Positions 1 to 7,272 of a stretch of DNA of 36,600 bases are shown here, one piece after another. Position numbers and translations under genes: made by a program. Under the pieces are notes generated by a model. That model was given only the letters and a program-made list of their open reading frames with translations, was not told where the DNA came from and did no database searches. This DNA is from Altibacter sp. (GTDB lineage: Bacteria > Bacteroidota > Bacteroidia > Flavobacteriales > Flavobacteriaceae), in the NCBI GenBank assembly GCA_028285705.1, contig JANQOS010000091.1:1-36600 (forward strand), in the 5' to 3' direction. Position 1 is the stretch's first letter. Each line of letters begins with the position of its first letter.

Positions 1-423
1 CCCAATATGCGCACCTGCTTTGCACATGGCGGTCAATTAGCTCAAATAAACTTAGGAAGGCGCATTCAAGGTTTTGATGGCCGGCCGGATCTTTTTGAAG
101 GAAAAGAACATCCACGAAAATCTGTGGCGCATAAAAATATATTCTTTGACACATTGGTACATGATACCGGGTCTTTAAAGTTGGTTGTAGAAAATCAAAC
201 CTCAAAACAAGTGGTTATGGGATTAGACGACCCTTACCCGTTAGGTGAAATGGAAAGCGAATCTCAGTCATCATACCCAGGAAAGATCTTGGATCTTGCC
301 ATGGAGCGAAACATTTTGACGAAAGAAGAATGTGATGCTATTTGGGAAGATAATGTGATACAATGGCTATGTGGTGATAATGAAGAAGCCAAACAGAAAT
401 TGATCAAACGAATACTTAGCTAA
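1..423 (+). CDS. ACMSD-like amidohydrolase, C-terminal part (5' end outside window)
   Basis: The frame is open from base 1, so the gene begins upstream and only about 140 C-terminal residues are visible. The visible part carries the late motifs of the amidohydrolase-2 / ACMSD family: FAHGG (metal or active-site His), GFDGRPDLF (conserved Arg) and GLDDPYPLGE, which matches the G-x-D-x-P-x-PLGE metal-ligand motif of 2-amino-3-carboxymuconate-6-semialdehyde decarboxylase. That enzyme removes CO2 from the kynurenine-pathway intermediate ACMS, steering tryptophan or aminophenol carbon to catabolism and away from quinolinate. The gene stops one base before the ATG of the next gene, so the two are probably co-transcribed. 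The family call is firm; the exact substrate depends on the missing N-terminal half and on upstream genes. Confidence 0.85.
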   Translation, partial: PNMRTCFAHGGQLAQINLGRRIQGFDGRPDLFEGKEHPRKSVAHKNIFFDTLVHDTGSLKLVVENQTSKQVVMGLDDPYPLGEMESESQSSYPGKILDLAMERNILTKEECDAIWEDNVIQWLCGDNEEAKQKLIKRILS

Positions 424-424
424 A

Positions 425-1564
425 ATGACTGAAGTTGCTAAGTTCTATATCTTATCACATATTTTCATTTCTTTCATTGGAGCCGTGCTGCTATTGGCCA
501 TATGGTATCATATAAGAAATCGATTTAAGCAACTTCTGGAAGAAAATGACTCTCAAAAACGCGTTGATAAAGGCTTATTATATCTAAGTTTTGCTATGTT
601 TATCTGGGTAATTGCCGGATGTTGGACCTATACCGGAACTGCTTTTTCCTTTACGGAATCCCAGGGTTTTCAGCTGGGTCTAAGTTTACTTTCCATAGTG
701 AACAATATGTTTTTACTATTGGCCCTTTTTTATTTTTATTACGCCCCTAAATTTATTTACAACAACGAAAAGAACATCAAAAAAATAGTAATTGTAATTA
801 TAGTTACTTCATTATTGGCTTTTATTATCTCGCCGCTTCTGGGAGAAAACAATATCGTGTATGGTATTAAAATAAGCAACATTCCGGAGTTGGTTCTATC
901 CGGCTTCCTCTGCTATCTTTTAGGAATTTCATTTTATAGGACGTTTGCCTTTAGAGGCCTAAAAATAATCGGGATTATCTCGGTTGTAGTTATTGTACTT
1001 ACATTTATTTCGCAACTTTCAGAAGTATTTTTAAACTTTGGAGATGACTTTACCAATAATTTCATTAGGATTTGTGCCAAGACTTCTTTGATCTCTATCT
1101 TCCTGGTTCTGGCTACAACCTGGGTTATTAGATTGGCCGGTATGCCTAAGCCCAATGAAATGTCAATCTCTTTTCTGGATTGGAGCTTAATTAAAATAAA
1201 TATCCCTACTAAAGGTATTTTTGACCAAACAATTGATTTTGGATCCAAAACAACCCAATACAAAAACTTATTGAAACTTGCGATCCGCCGTAAGTTTGGA
1301 GAAGGAATTTCGCAAAGCATTCTCGTGAATTTGGGCGGGGAAATTAAAAATCAAACTTACCTGACACGAATCATTGAAAACATGAATGATATTCTAAGTC
1401 TGGACGATTCTCAAAAACTGGAACGAAGAGATCTTTTTACTTTCATTGGAGAAAGCAGATACCGCTTAAGAATAATTCCGGAAAATATTACCATTGATAA
1501 GAACTTATTGGAAGAATTCTCGGAAAATATTGATAATGAAGAATATATGTCTATTTGTAATTAA
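425..1564 (+). CDS. 7-TM membrane protein with cytoplasmic C-terminal domain, unknown function
   Basis: I do not recognise this 379-aa protein. Seven hydrophobic segments lie at about residues 7-29, 50-70, 82-105, 119-140, 153-172, 179-203 and 213-238. They are followed by about 140 soluble residues that should face the cytoplasm and end in a basic/acidic stretch around LERRDLFTFIGESRYRLRI. The layout of seven helices plus a cytoplasmic domain resembles 7TM-type bacterial receptors, but I see no kinase, GGDEF or phosphatase motif. The ATG sits one base after the stop of the ACMSD-like gene, which argues for co-transcription and translational coupling. The following 112 bases before the peptide transporter are AT-rich and probably contain the next promoter. 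Function is unknown; a sensor role is only an analogy of shape. Confidence 0.75.
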   Translation: MTEVAKFYILSHIFISFIGAVLLLAIWYHIRNRFKQLLEENDSQKRVDKGLLYLSFAMFIWVIAGCWTYTGTAFSFTESQGFQLGLSLLSIVNNMFLLLALFYFYYAPKFIYNNEKNIKKIVIVIIVTSLLAFIISPLLGENNIVYGIKISNIPELVLSGFLCYLLGISFYRTFAFRGLKIIGIISVVVIVLTFISQLSEVFLNFGDDFTNNFIRICAKTSLISIFLVLATTWVIRLAGMPKPNEMSISFLDWSLIKINIPTKGIFDQTIDFGSKTTQYKNLLKLAIRRKFGEGISQSILVNLGGEIKNQTYLTRIIENMNDILSLDDSQKLERRDLFTFIGESRYRLRIIPENITIDKNLLEEFSENIDNEEYMSICN

Positions 1565-1676
1565 TTGTTACTACAAACACAAATAGTCACTTTATGTTAT
1601 TTTTTGTTATAATTTAAAACAGAGGTTCTACAACTCATCTCACACACATACCTTGCTCAAAAAAGTTTATATACTT

Positions 1677-3233
1677 ATGAGCATATCAAATTCTAAAACT
1701 CCGCCTTCAGAAATTTTTGGGCATCCTAAGGGTTTACTTTATCTATTCTTTGCTGAACTGTGGGAGCGTTTTTCCTTTTACGGAATGCGCGCACTGTTGG
1801 TACTTTACATGACCAAACATCTCTTATTTGATGATGATATGGCATTTGGTGTTTATGCCGCGTATATGTCGTTGGTATATGTAACGCCTATAATTGGAGG
1901 TATACTGGCAGATAAAGTCCTTGGTTTTAGAAAAGCGATTCTTCTGGGGGGAGTTCTAATGGCACTGGGGCATTTTTTTCTAACGATAGAACTGCCCGTA
2001 TTTTTTTATGGCTCCCTGGCCCTGATCATAGTTGGAAACGGTTTTTTTAAACCTAATATCTCATCTTTTGTAGGTGAATTGTACAAACAAGGGGATTCCA
2101 GACGGGATTCCGGTTTTACCATTTTTTATTTGGGAATAAATCTTGGAGCTGCTATTGCTCCGTTAGTTTGTGCATGGTTTGCTGAAACTTATGGATGGCA
2201 CTATGGTTTTGTTTTAGCGGGAATTGGGATGCTAATAGGACTCATTGTATTTAAAAAAGGGTTAAAAAGTAATGTATTTGAAGCAAAGGGACTCGTCCCA
2301 AATTCTGAATTATATCATCAAAAAACGATCGGATTAAATAAAGGGCAACTTGCAATACTTGGATCATTTTTAGCAGTCCCGCTATTCGCTACAATTGTAA
2401 GGTTCAACGAATTTGAGCACTACCTTGTGTGGATCGTTTCCACCTTTTTAATTGGGTACATAGTGTATGTTTTCACAAAAGTAAGTTCAATTGAAAAGAA
2501 GCGTTTATTGGTTGCTGTTTACTTCACTGTTCTGTACACTTTGTTTTCTGCCATATTCGAACAGGCCGGCAGTTCACTAACCTTATTTGCAGACAGAAAT
2601 GTAAACCTGGTGGGAATGGACGCTGCAGGAACCAATAGTATCAATGCCGGGTTTATCATTTTACTCGCGATCCCCTTTTCAATGTTATGGACATTCTTAA
2701 GTAAGAAAAAGAAGAATCCAAATTCTGCTGTTAAATTTGGTTTGGGATTACTTTTTTTGGGGTTAGGGTTCATTATTTTCGCTTTATCTGCCCATAGTGT
2801 GGATTCGTTTGCGAGGACATCTATGCTGTATTTGGTGCTTGGGTATTTAGTACTTACGGTTGGGGAATTGTTCTTATCTCCCATTGGACTTTCTAAAATG
2901 ACCGAACTGTCACCTTTAAAATATGTTGCCTTTATTATGGGGGTATGGTTTTCGGCAAACTTTTACGGCCACTTCTTCGCGGGTAAAATAGCAAAGTTAA
3001 CAACCGTTTCTAATGGAGAGGCCAATATCTTTTCAAGCGGGGTTTTTGGAGATATTGTAACATTTATTACCGGTTTAACACCAGATATCGCTACTCAAAG
3101 TAGTGAATCGTTTCAGCAGTTATTCTCATATGTTTCCGTATATGCAAGTTTTGGAGTAATAAGTTTAATTGTAGGTATATTTGCAATACTTATTTCGCCG
3201 GTTATTAAAAAGATGATGGCCGGTATCCATTAA
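1677..3233 (+). CDS. POT/PTR2-family proton-coupled oligopeptide transporter
   Basis: This inner-membrane transporter (518 aa from the chosen start) imports di- and tripeptides with protons. The first helix holds the POT signature ELWERFSFYG (ExxERFxYYG type, with the Glu and Arg used in proton coupling), and the PTR2 signature appears as FYLGINLGAAIAPL near helix 5. About 12-14 hydrophobic segments and the total length fit bacterial POT proteins. I chose ATG 1677 over the TTG at 1653 because homologues begin close to the SxxPP/GHPKGL segment and the eight extra residues look like leader. The stop lies 10 bases before the O-methyltransferase ATG, so the two genes are likely one transcript. 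Peptide uptake suits a bacterium that secretes several proteases, as this window shows. Confidence 0.93.
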   Translation: MSISNSKTPPSEIFGHPKGLLYLFFAELWERFSFYGMRALLVLYMTKHLLFDDDMAFGVYAAYMSLVYVTPIIGGILADKVLGFRKAILLGGVLMALGHFFLTIELPVFFYGSLALIIVGNGFFKPNISSFVGELYKQGDSRRDSGFTIFYLGINLGAAIAPLVCAWFAETYGWHYGFVLAGIGMLIGLIVFKKGLKSNVFEAKGLVPNSELYHQKTIGLNKGQLAILGSFLAVPLFATIVRFNEFEHYLVWIVSTFLIGYIVYVFTKVSSIEKKRLLVAVYFTVLYTLFSAIFEQAGSSLTLFADRNVNLVGMDAAGTNSINAGFIILLAIPFSMLWTFLSKKKKNPNSAVKFGLGLLFLGLGFIIFALSAHSVDSFARTSMLYLVLGYLVLTVGELFLSPIGLSKMTELSPLKYVAFIMGVWFSANFYGHFFAGKIAKLTTVSNGEANIFSSGVFGDIVTFITGLTPDIATQSSESFQQLFSYVSVYASFGVISLIVGIFAILISPVIKKMMAGIH

Positions 3234-3243
3234 CATAAATTAT

Positions 3244-3885
3244 ATGAATTTCATTTCAGATAAATTAGATGACTACGTAGTTGCTCACTCACAGCCCGAA
3301 CCTGAACTATTACAGGAATTAAATAGAGAGACCTGGCAAAAGGTCCTGGCTCCTCGTATGTTAAGTGGCCATTTCCAGGGAAGAGTGCTAAGTATGATCT
3401 CTAAACTGATCCGGCCAAAAAACATTCTGGAAATAGGAACCTATACTGGATATTCGGCTTTATGCCTGGCAGAAGGAATGAATCCTGAAGGAGAGTTGCA
3501 CACTATAGATATTAATGAAGAATTACACGACCTGCAACGAAAGTATTTTGATAAATCCGGACATGGTTCACATATCTTTCAACATACCGGAAACGCATTG
3601 GAGATTATCCCAACATTGAATATTCATTTTGACCTGGTATTTATAGATGCAGATAAAAATAATTATCCTAACTATCTGGAAATGATCCTTCCAAAATTAT
3701 CAAAAGGAGCTGTAATCTTGAGTGATAATGTTCTGTGGAGCGGTAAAGTAATAGAAGAGGTTAGCAAAGATGATGAAGACACCAGGGCTTTGATCATTTA
3801 CAATAAGTTGCTCAACGAACACCCCTTGCTGGAAACAGTTTTGCTCCCCATAAGAGACGGATTGACAATTTCCAGAGTAAAATAG
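3244..3885 (+). CDS. SAM-dependent O-methyltransferase (caffeoyl-CoA OMT-like, cation-dependent)
   Basis: This 213-aa cytoplasmic class I methyltransferase belongs to the O-methyltransferase family 3 (CCoAOMT/COMT-like), which usually needs a divalent metal. Motif I for SAM binding is ILEIGTYTGYSALCLAEG, the acidic loop after strand 2 is LHTIDINEE, and the metal/catalytic motif is LVFIDADKNNYPNY, followed by the conserved SDNVLWSGKV segment. Length matches the family (about 210-220 aa). It starts 10 bases after the peptide transporter and probably shares its mRNA. Its stop codon (3883-3885) directly abuts the stop of the convergent response regulator (3886-3888) with no spacer. The natural acceptor is not predictable; bacterial members act on catechol-like or CoA-linked phenolics. 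Confidence 0.92.
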   Translation: MNFISDKLDDYVVAHSQPEPELLQELNRETWQKVLAPRMLSGHFQGRVLSMISKLIRPKNILEIGTYTGYSALCLAEGMNPEGELHTIDINEELHDLQRKYFDKSGHGSHIFQHTGNALEIIPTLNIHFDLVFIDADKNNYPNYLEMILPKLSKGAVILSDNVLWSGKVIEEVSKDDEDTRALIIYNKLLNEHPLLETVLLPIRDGLTISRVK

Positions 3886-4524
3886 TTAAGGAACAAATAT
3901 CTTATTCTTTATGGCGTAAATAACTAACCCGGTTCTGTTTCTTAAATTCAATTTTTCAAACAATACGTTTCTGTACCCTTCAATAGTCTTATAGCTTAGA
4001 CACATATCGTCTGCTATTTCTTTATATGTTTTTTCAGTACAGGCGTGTTTTATAAATTCAATTTCGCGTTCTTTTAAAGAAGAAACACTTGTTTCCTTCT
4101 GCGCTAAGGAACCTACCAGAATTTTAGCTACTGTGTTTGTATGATAGTACCCCTTTTTAAGAACTTCTAATAATGCATTCTCAAGTTCGGTCTTTTTAAC
4201 ATCTTTCATTAAATACCCCTTTGCGCCGGCACGAAGCATTTTTAGGATTGTGTTTTCATCTTCTTCGATGGAAAGTGCCAATACATTTACTTGAGGAAAA
4301 TGCTGTCGCAAATGATCGGTCGTTTCAATACCATTTAGAATTGGCATATTAACGTCCATCAATACAATATCGGGGATGTTCCTTGGGTTTTTAAATTTTT
4401 CAATTAATTCCTGTCCATTGTTACACAGGTATAGTACTCTAAATTGTTCAAAATCCCCGATAAGGCTACCTATAGCCTGCGAGAGTAAATTATGATCATC
4501 TACAACAACAACTGAATACTTCAT
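3886..4524 (-). CDS. NarL/FixJ-family response regulator (REC + LuxR-type HTH)
   Basis: This 212-aa cytoplasmic transcription factor is the output of the two-component system encoded just upstream. The receiver domain spans about residues 3-120, with the acidic pair D9/D10, phospho-acceptor D57 (in VLMDVNMP), the switch Ser in LALSIEED, and the conserved Lys in GYLMKD. A LuxR-type DNA-binding domain follows at about 148-205 (LKEREIEFI...KEIADDMCLSYKTIEGYR). The start ATG is two bases after the histidine kinase stop, so the pair is translated from one mRNA. All key residues are intact, so the protein should be phosphorylation-responsive. Targets are unknown; the divergent control region at 6397-6765 and the regulator's own operon are the obvious candidates. 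The 3' end abuts the convergent methyltransferase gene without a gap. Confidence 0.95.
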   Translation of the reverse strand: MKYSVVVVDDHNLLSQAIGSLIGDFEQFRVLYLCNNGQELIEKFKNPRNIPDIVLMDVNMPILNGIETTDHLRQHFPQVNVLALSIEEDENTILKMLRAGAKGYLMKDVKKTELENALLEVLKKGYYHTNTVAKILVGSLAQKETSVSSLKEREIEFIKHACTEKTYKEIADDMCLSYKTIEGYRNVLFEKLNLRNRTGLVIYAIKNKIFVP

Positions 4525-4526
4525 AA

Positions 4527-5291
4527 TTAATCAATTTTATATGTGAGGGAAAATTGAGTGCCTTTATTTTTTTCAGATGTGATCTGTACTTTTGCACCAA
4601 TTAACTTAGCTCTGTTCTTGATATTACTTAAACCAATCCCCTTTTTCGTGTTTACTTTGGAAGTATCAAACCCTACTCCGTTATCTTCAGCATTAATTTT
4701 CAATACATTATCACTAAAGTCCACATTTACAAAGAGTTTTGATGCTTTTGAGTGTTTTACCGTATTTGTAAAAAACTCTTGAAGCATCCTAAAGATAATA
4801 ATCTCTTTCTTATTATCTATAGAGAATGAAGCTTTAGTGTATTGCATGGACGCTTCCAAATATTTTAACCTGTTAAAACGTTCCACTTCTTGTTGCAGGG
4901 CCTCTACCAATGAGAGGTTATTTAGTGAACTTGGATTAATAAGCTTGGAGAGGCTTCTTAATTCGTTCAAGCTTGTACCAATTGTACTTATAGCCTCTTC
5001 TATGGCTTCCGGACTACCTTTCGCGTTCTGCAATTGAATTTTTGCCAATGTTAGCAACTGTCCAATATTATCATGGAGTTCCCAGCTCACATTACGCAAG
5101 GTATCTTCCTTAATTTCAATTTGCGTTTCAATTATTTCTTCTTTAAACCTACTCTCGGCTTCCTGCTGTTCTTTTACCAATTTATTTTTTCTTTTCTGAA
5201 ACAAGGCAAAAAGAAGAATAACGGTAAGTGCTAAAAACAAAGCAATGACCGAAAAAATAATTAGAAACGATTGTACTTCTTTTTCGTCCAT
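4527..5291 (-). CDS. Membrane sensor histidine kinase (HisKA_3-type) with a single N-terminal TM helix
   Basis: This 254-aa kinase has one hydrophobic helix (about residues 9-31), a short coiled-coil-like linker rich in Glu/Lys (33-65), a dimerisation/phospho-acceptor box WELHDNIGQLL with H73, and a C-terminal HATPase_c domain with N-box FFTNTVKHS, G1 box DNGVGFD, G2 box GIGLSNI and a final GTQFSLTY strand. This is the NarL-partner kinase class, matching the regulator two bases downstream. There is essentially no extracytoplasmic or PAS sensory domain, so signal input must come from elsewhere. Its first 31 bases overlap the end of the upstream 7-TM gene, suggesting tight translational coupling and a physical partnership. 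The start at 5291 is preferred because a later start would cut into the TM helix. Confidence 0.94.
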   Translation of the reverse strand: MDEKEVQSFLIIFSVIALFLALTVILLFALFQKRKNKLVKEQQEAESRFKEEIIETQIEIKEDTLRNVSWELHDNIGQLLTLAKIQLQNAKGSPEAIEEAISTIGTSLNELRSLSKLINPSSLNNLSLVEALQQEVERFNRLKYLEASMQYTKASFSIDNKKEIIIFRMLQEFFTNTVKHSKASKLFVNVDFSDNVLKINAEDNGVGFDTSKVNTKKGIGLSNIKNRAKLIGAKVQITSEKNKGTQFSLTYKID

Positions 5292-5902
5292 ATAAATCCA
5301 ATAATATAACAGCCATATAAAATGATGTTCAGGCTTAACAGAATCAATAAATAACTTAAACCCCTAAATTTTATATACCCCGATAAAGAGAACAAAGGTA
5401 TTATTCCCATATAAAAAAGGAGTAGCGCCGTAGAGATCCAAAAGCTCAGTTTGTATTTTACAATGAGAACTTCGTCGCTATTCAACAATTGATAAAAATG
5501 GAATATGGTAAGTACTAATACAAATAAGGCTCCGGCTATTAGTGTATACATATGGTATTCTAACCAACTTTGGTACACTAAGTTCACAATTGCAATGACT
5601 GTGAAAATTATTGAAAAAACAATGACTATGTTTTTAAATATCTTCCGTTTTAATATGGTGTGATACCAATAAAAATAAAAGAGAAAGCTTGTTATCGTAA
5701 AAGCATTATACAACCAGATATTCTTAACCTCAAAGACATAACCTAAAATTGCTCCGGTAACTTCAAGTGCAAAGGTGTACCATAAAAAATACAGGAAAAA
5801 CTTTTCAGTAGAAAAACTATATTTTTTAAAGTGAACTGTTGCAATAATAGCTGCTAAAAGTTCAAGTCCTAAAGGAATTAAAGATAGAGGTTGTATTTCC
5901 AT
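5261..5902 (-). CDS. 7-TM integral membrane protein, putative sensory partner of the overlapping kinase
   Basis: This 213-aa protein is almost entirely hydrophobic. Helices lie at about residues 6-24, 35-57, 65-84, 92-112, 117-138, 154-174 and 182-205, with short charged loops and a basic C-terminus (WTKKKYNRF). No enzymatic motif is visible and I do not recognise a named family. Its 3' end overlaps the histidine kinase gene by 31 bases, and it starts 8 bases after the lipoprotein gene stop, so it is in the middle of a four-gene operon. Because the kinase has only one TM helix and no sensor domain, I infer that this 7-TM protein is the membrane input, a split version of a 7TM-histidine kinase. 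That is inference from gene order; a structural or transport role is possible. Confidence 0.8.
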   Translation of the reverse strand: MEIQPLSLIPLGLELLAAIIATVHFKKYSFSTEKFFLYFLWYTFALEVTGAILGYVFEVKNIWLYNAFTITSFLFYFYWYHTILKRKIFKNIVIVFSIIFTVIAIVNLVYQSWLEYHMYTLIAGALFVLVLTIFHFYQLLNSDEVLIVKYKLSFWISTALLLFYMGIIPLFSLSGYIKFRGLSYLLILLSLNIILYGCYIIGFIWTKKKYNRF

Positions 5903-5910
5903 TTAAAATA

Positions 5911-6396
5911 TTAATAACCTATTGGTGGCTGCCCTCCCTGCGAATAATTTAAGGCCTTAAGCCCATCAATATTTTCGTTTTCGGGCAATACCGGTAAAAA
6001 TCCTTGTCGCAATGGAGAAGTCTTCTTCCGAGTCGTTGGCACTAAAAATACAGTAGAATAGCCTGCATCCCTATAATTACTGTTTTTAGGGTATGCTGCA
6101 AAATAAACACGCATTCCCAAATTTTTGAGGTCTTGTTTTTTTGCTTCATATTCAACATATTCAATGTACTTTTTTAATGAATCCAGTGAGAACCAAAATT
6201 CTCTGGTATCATCATACCCGAGAGCATCATTGATAACTCTATATCTTGTGACTATATAATCCTCTTCCAGCGTATTAGCCTCATCATAGCTAATTACTTG
6301 TTGGGGAGGAGTCACCTGTGGGTCACAAGAAACATTGAAAAGAATAAGTAGTACAACTACACAAAATACTAAAGATGATACAATTTTTGATTTCAT
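5911..6396 (-). CDS. Small lipoprotein of unknown function, first gene of the two-component operon
   Basis: This 161-aa protein begins with a type II signal peptide: basic start, hydrophobic run, and lipobox FNVSC with the acylated Cys at residue 24, followed by a Pro/Gln-rich linker (DPQVTPPQQ). The mature domain of about 125 residues contains YIVTRYRVINDALGYDD, the central RVYFAAYPKNSNYRDAGYS and a Gly/Pro-rich tail ending QGGQPPIGY. I do not recognise the fold. It is the promoter-proximal gene of the minus-strand operon (lipoprotein, 7-TM, kinase, regulator) and diverges from the exported proteins at 6766 and 7273. A role as periplasmic or outer-membrane input or accessory protein for the sensor is inferred from position only. 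The Asp right after the Cys does not by itself tell whether it stays in the inner membrane in this phylum. Confidence 0.8.
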   Translation of the reverse strand: MKSKIVSSLVFCVVVLLILFNVSCDPQVTPPQQVISYDEANTLEEDYIVTRYRVINDALGYDDTREFWFSLDSLKKYIEYVEYEAKKQDLKNLGMRVYFAAYPKNSNYRDAGYSTVFLVPTTRKKTSPLRQGFLPVLPENENIDGLKALNYSQGGQPPIGY

Positions 6397-6765
6397 AATA
6401 CACTGGTTTTAAGGTTTGTGTAAAATTAAGTATTAAATGCTTATAAAAAGAATCTTATATTTGTATAGCAACAAAAATTAATTATAAATAATTGGTTTAT
6501 AATTAGTTAAACTTTCTACTTAAAAAAATAATAAGGCATTTTCCTTATCTGTATAGGGGTTTTTCCCTTTATTGATTTAGGGTATATCTTATGAAGCTCC
6601 GGAATCTACACTAATAAAATAAGGAGGTTTTACAATAGCTAAAAACAGCTTTTTAACTCTAGTCTCATTTCACATTGAACCTCATCTTTGTACCAGTTAT
6701 TTCGAAATACTGCATCAATTTTTGCAACGGTAAAAAACATTTTTAATCATTTAAAAAGAGCAATT
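6397..6765. promoter_or_regulatory. Divergent control region between sensor operon and exported-protein operon
   Basis: This 369-base stretch has no supported gene. An upstream in-frame extension of the next gene to 6688 exists but lacks signal-peptide character and is rejected. The region is very AT-rich. A TAnnTTTG match (TATATTTG) lies at 6456-6463 on the plus strand but without a good upstream box. Around 6551-6584 are two G-tracts, TATAGGGG and TTAGGGTATA, with a C-tract (TCCC) between them, which could be a regulator site. A run close to a Shine-Dalgarno core (AAGGAGG) at about 6623-6629 is not followed by a usable start codon. Control of both flanking operons by the neighbouring response regulator is plausible but unproven. 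Confidence 0.5.
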
Positions 6766-7260
6766 ATGAACAAATCAATTTACATCGCACTCTTTGCTTG
6801 CCTTACAATGAGTATGGGTTATGCACAGAGTTTAAGTCAAACAGTGATGGCAAACTCGGGCGAAACCATAACTGGAGCATCAAATACTTTGAGCTTTACC
6901 GCAGGAGAAACTATTATAGGTAATATAAGCAGTAGTTCTTCTTTGGGGCAAGGCTTTTGGTTAGGTGCCATTGTGGAACTGACGCTAAGCAGTGAAGATT
7001 TTACTTTTGAAGTAGAAGCCACTGTCTATCCAAACCCGGTAACCGACTATCTAAATCTTTATTTTAAAGATATGGCCGGCGAAGATTTTAAGGCTGTTGT
7101 GTATGACCTCAACGGAAAGCAGGTATTACATAAAGAGTTGCTTAAAAGCTCCGCAAATGAACTACTCAATTTTAGCACATTTAGCTCGGGTGTCTATATT
7201 TTAAAAATTGAACAGAGCACAACTAAAAAATCAAAAACTTTTAAAATTATCAAACAATAA
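6766..7260 (+). CDS. Minimal exported protein with T9SS type A sorting domain
   Basis: This 164-aa protein has a Sec signal peptide (MNKSIYIALFACLTMSMGYAQ), a short Ser/Thr/Gly-rich region (residues 22-80) with a GETITGASNTLSFTAGETI pattern ending in LGQGFWLG, and a C-terminal T9SS type A sorting domain (about 88-164) starting VYPNPVTDYLNLYF and ending GVYILKIEQ...TFKIIKQ. The Por secretion system should carry it across the outer membrane and cleave or anchor it. There is almost no cargo beyond the sorting domain. I chose ATG 6766 rather than 6688 because the signal peptide begins there. It is 12 bases upstream of the fibre-like gene at 7273 and probably co-transcribed. Small proteins of this layout often sit beside fibre-like exported proteins in flavobacteria (recollection, not checked). 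Confidence 0.88.
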   Translation: MNKSIYIALFACLTMSMGYAQSLSQTVMANSGETITGASNTLSFTAGETIIGNISSSSSLGQGFWLGAIVELTLSSEDFTFEVEATVYPNPVTDYLNLYFKDMAGEDFKAVVYDLNGKQVLHKELLKSSANELLNFSTFSSGVYILKIEQSTTKKSKTFKIIKQ

Positions 7261-7272
7261 AAACCAATTATT

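Noticed and set aside
1653-1676. TTG start eight codons upstream of the POT transporter ATG
   Set aside because: The ATG at 1677 gives a normal POT N-terminus, and the added residues show no family similarity.
6621-6640. Strong Shine-Dalgarno-like AAGGAGG as the start of a small gene
   Set aside because: No ATG, GTG or TTG lies at a suitable distance with an open frame of useful length.
6688-6765. 26-residue upstream extension of the T9SS cargo gene
   Set aside because: A proper signal peptide starts at ATG 6766; the extension would bury it inside the protein.
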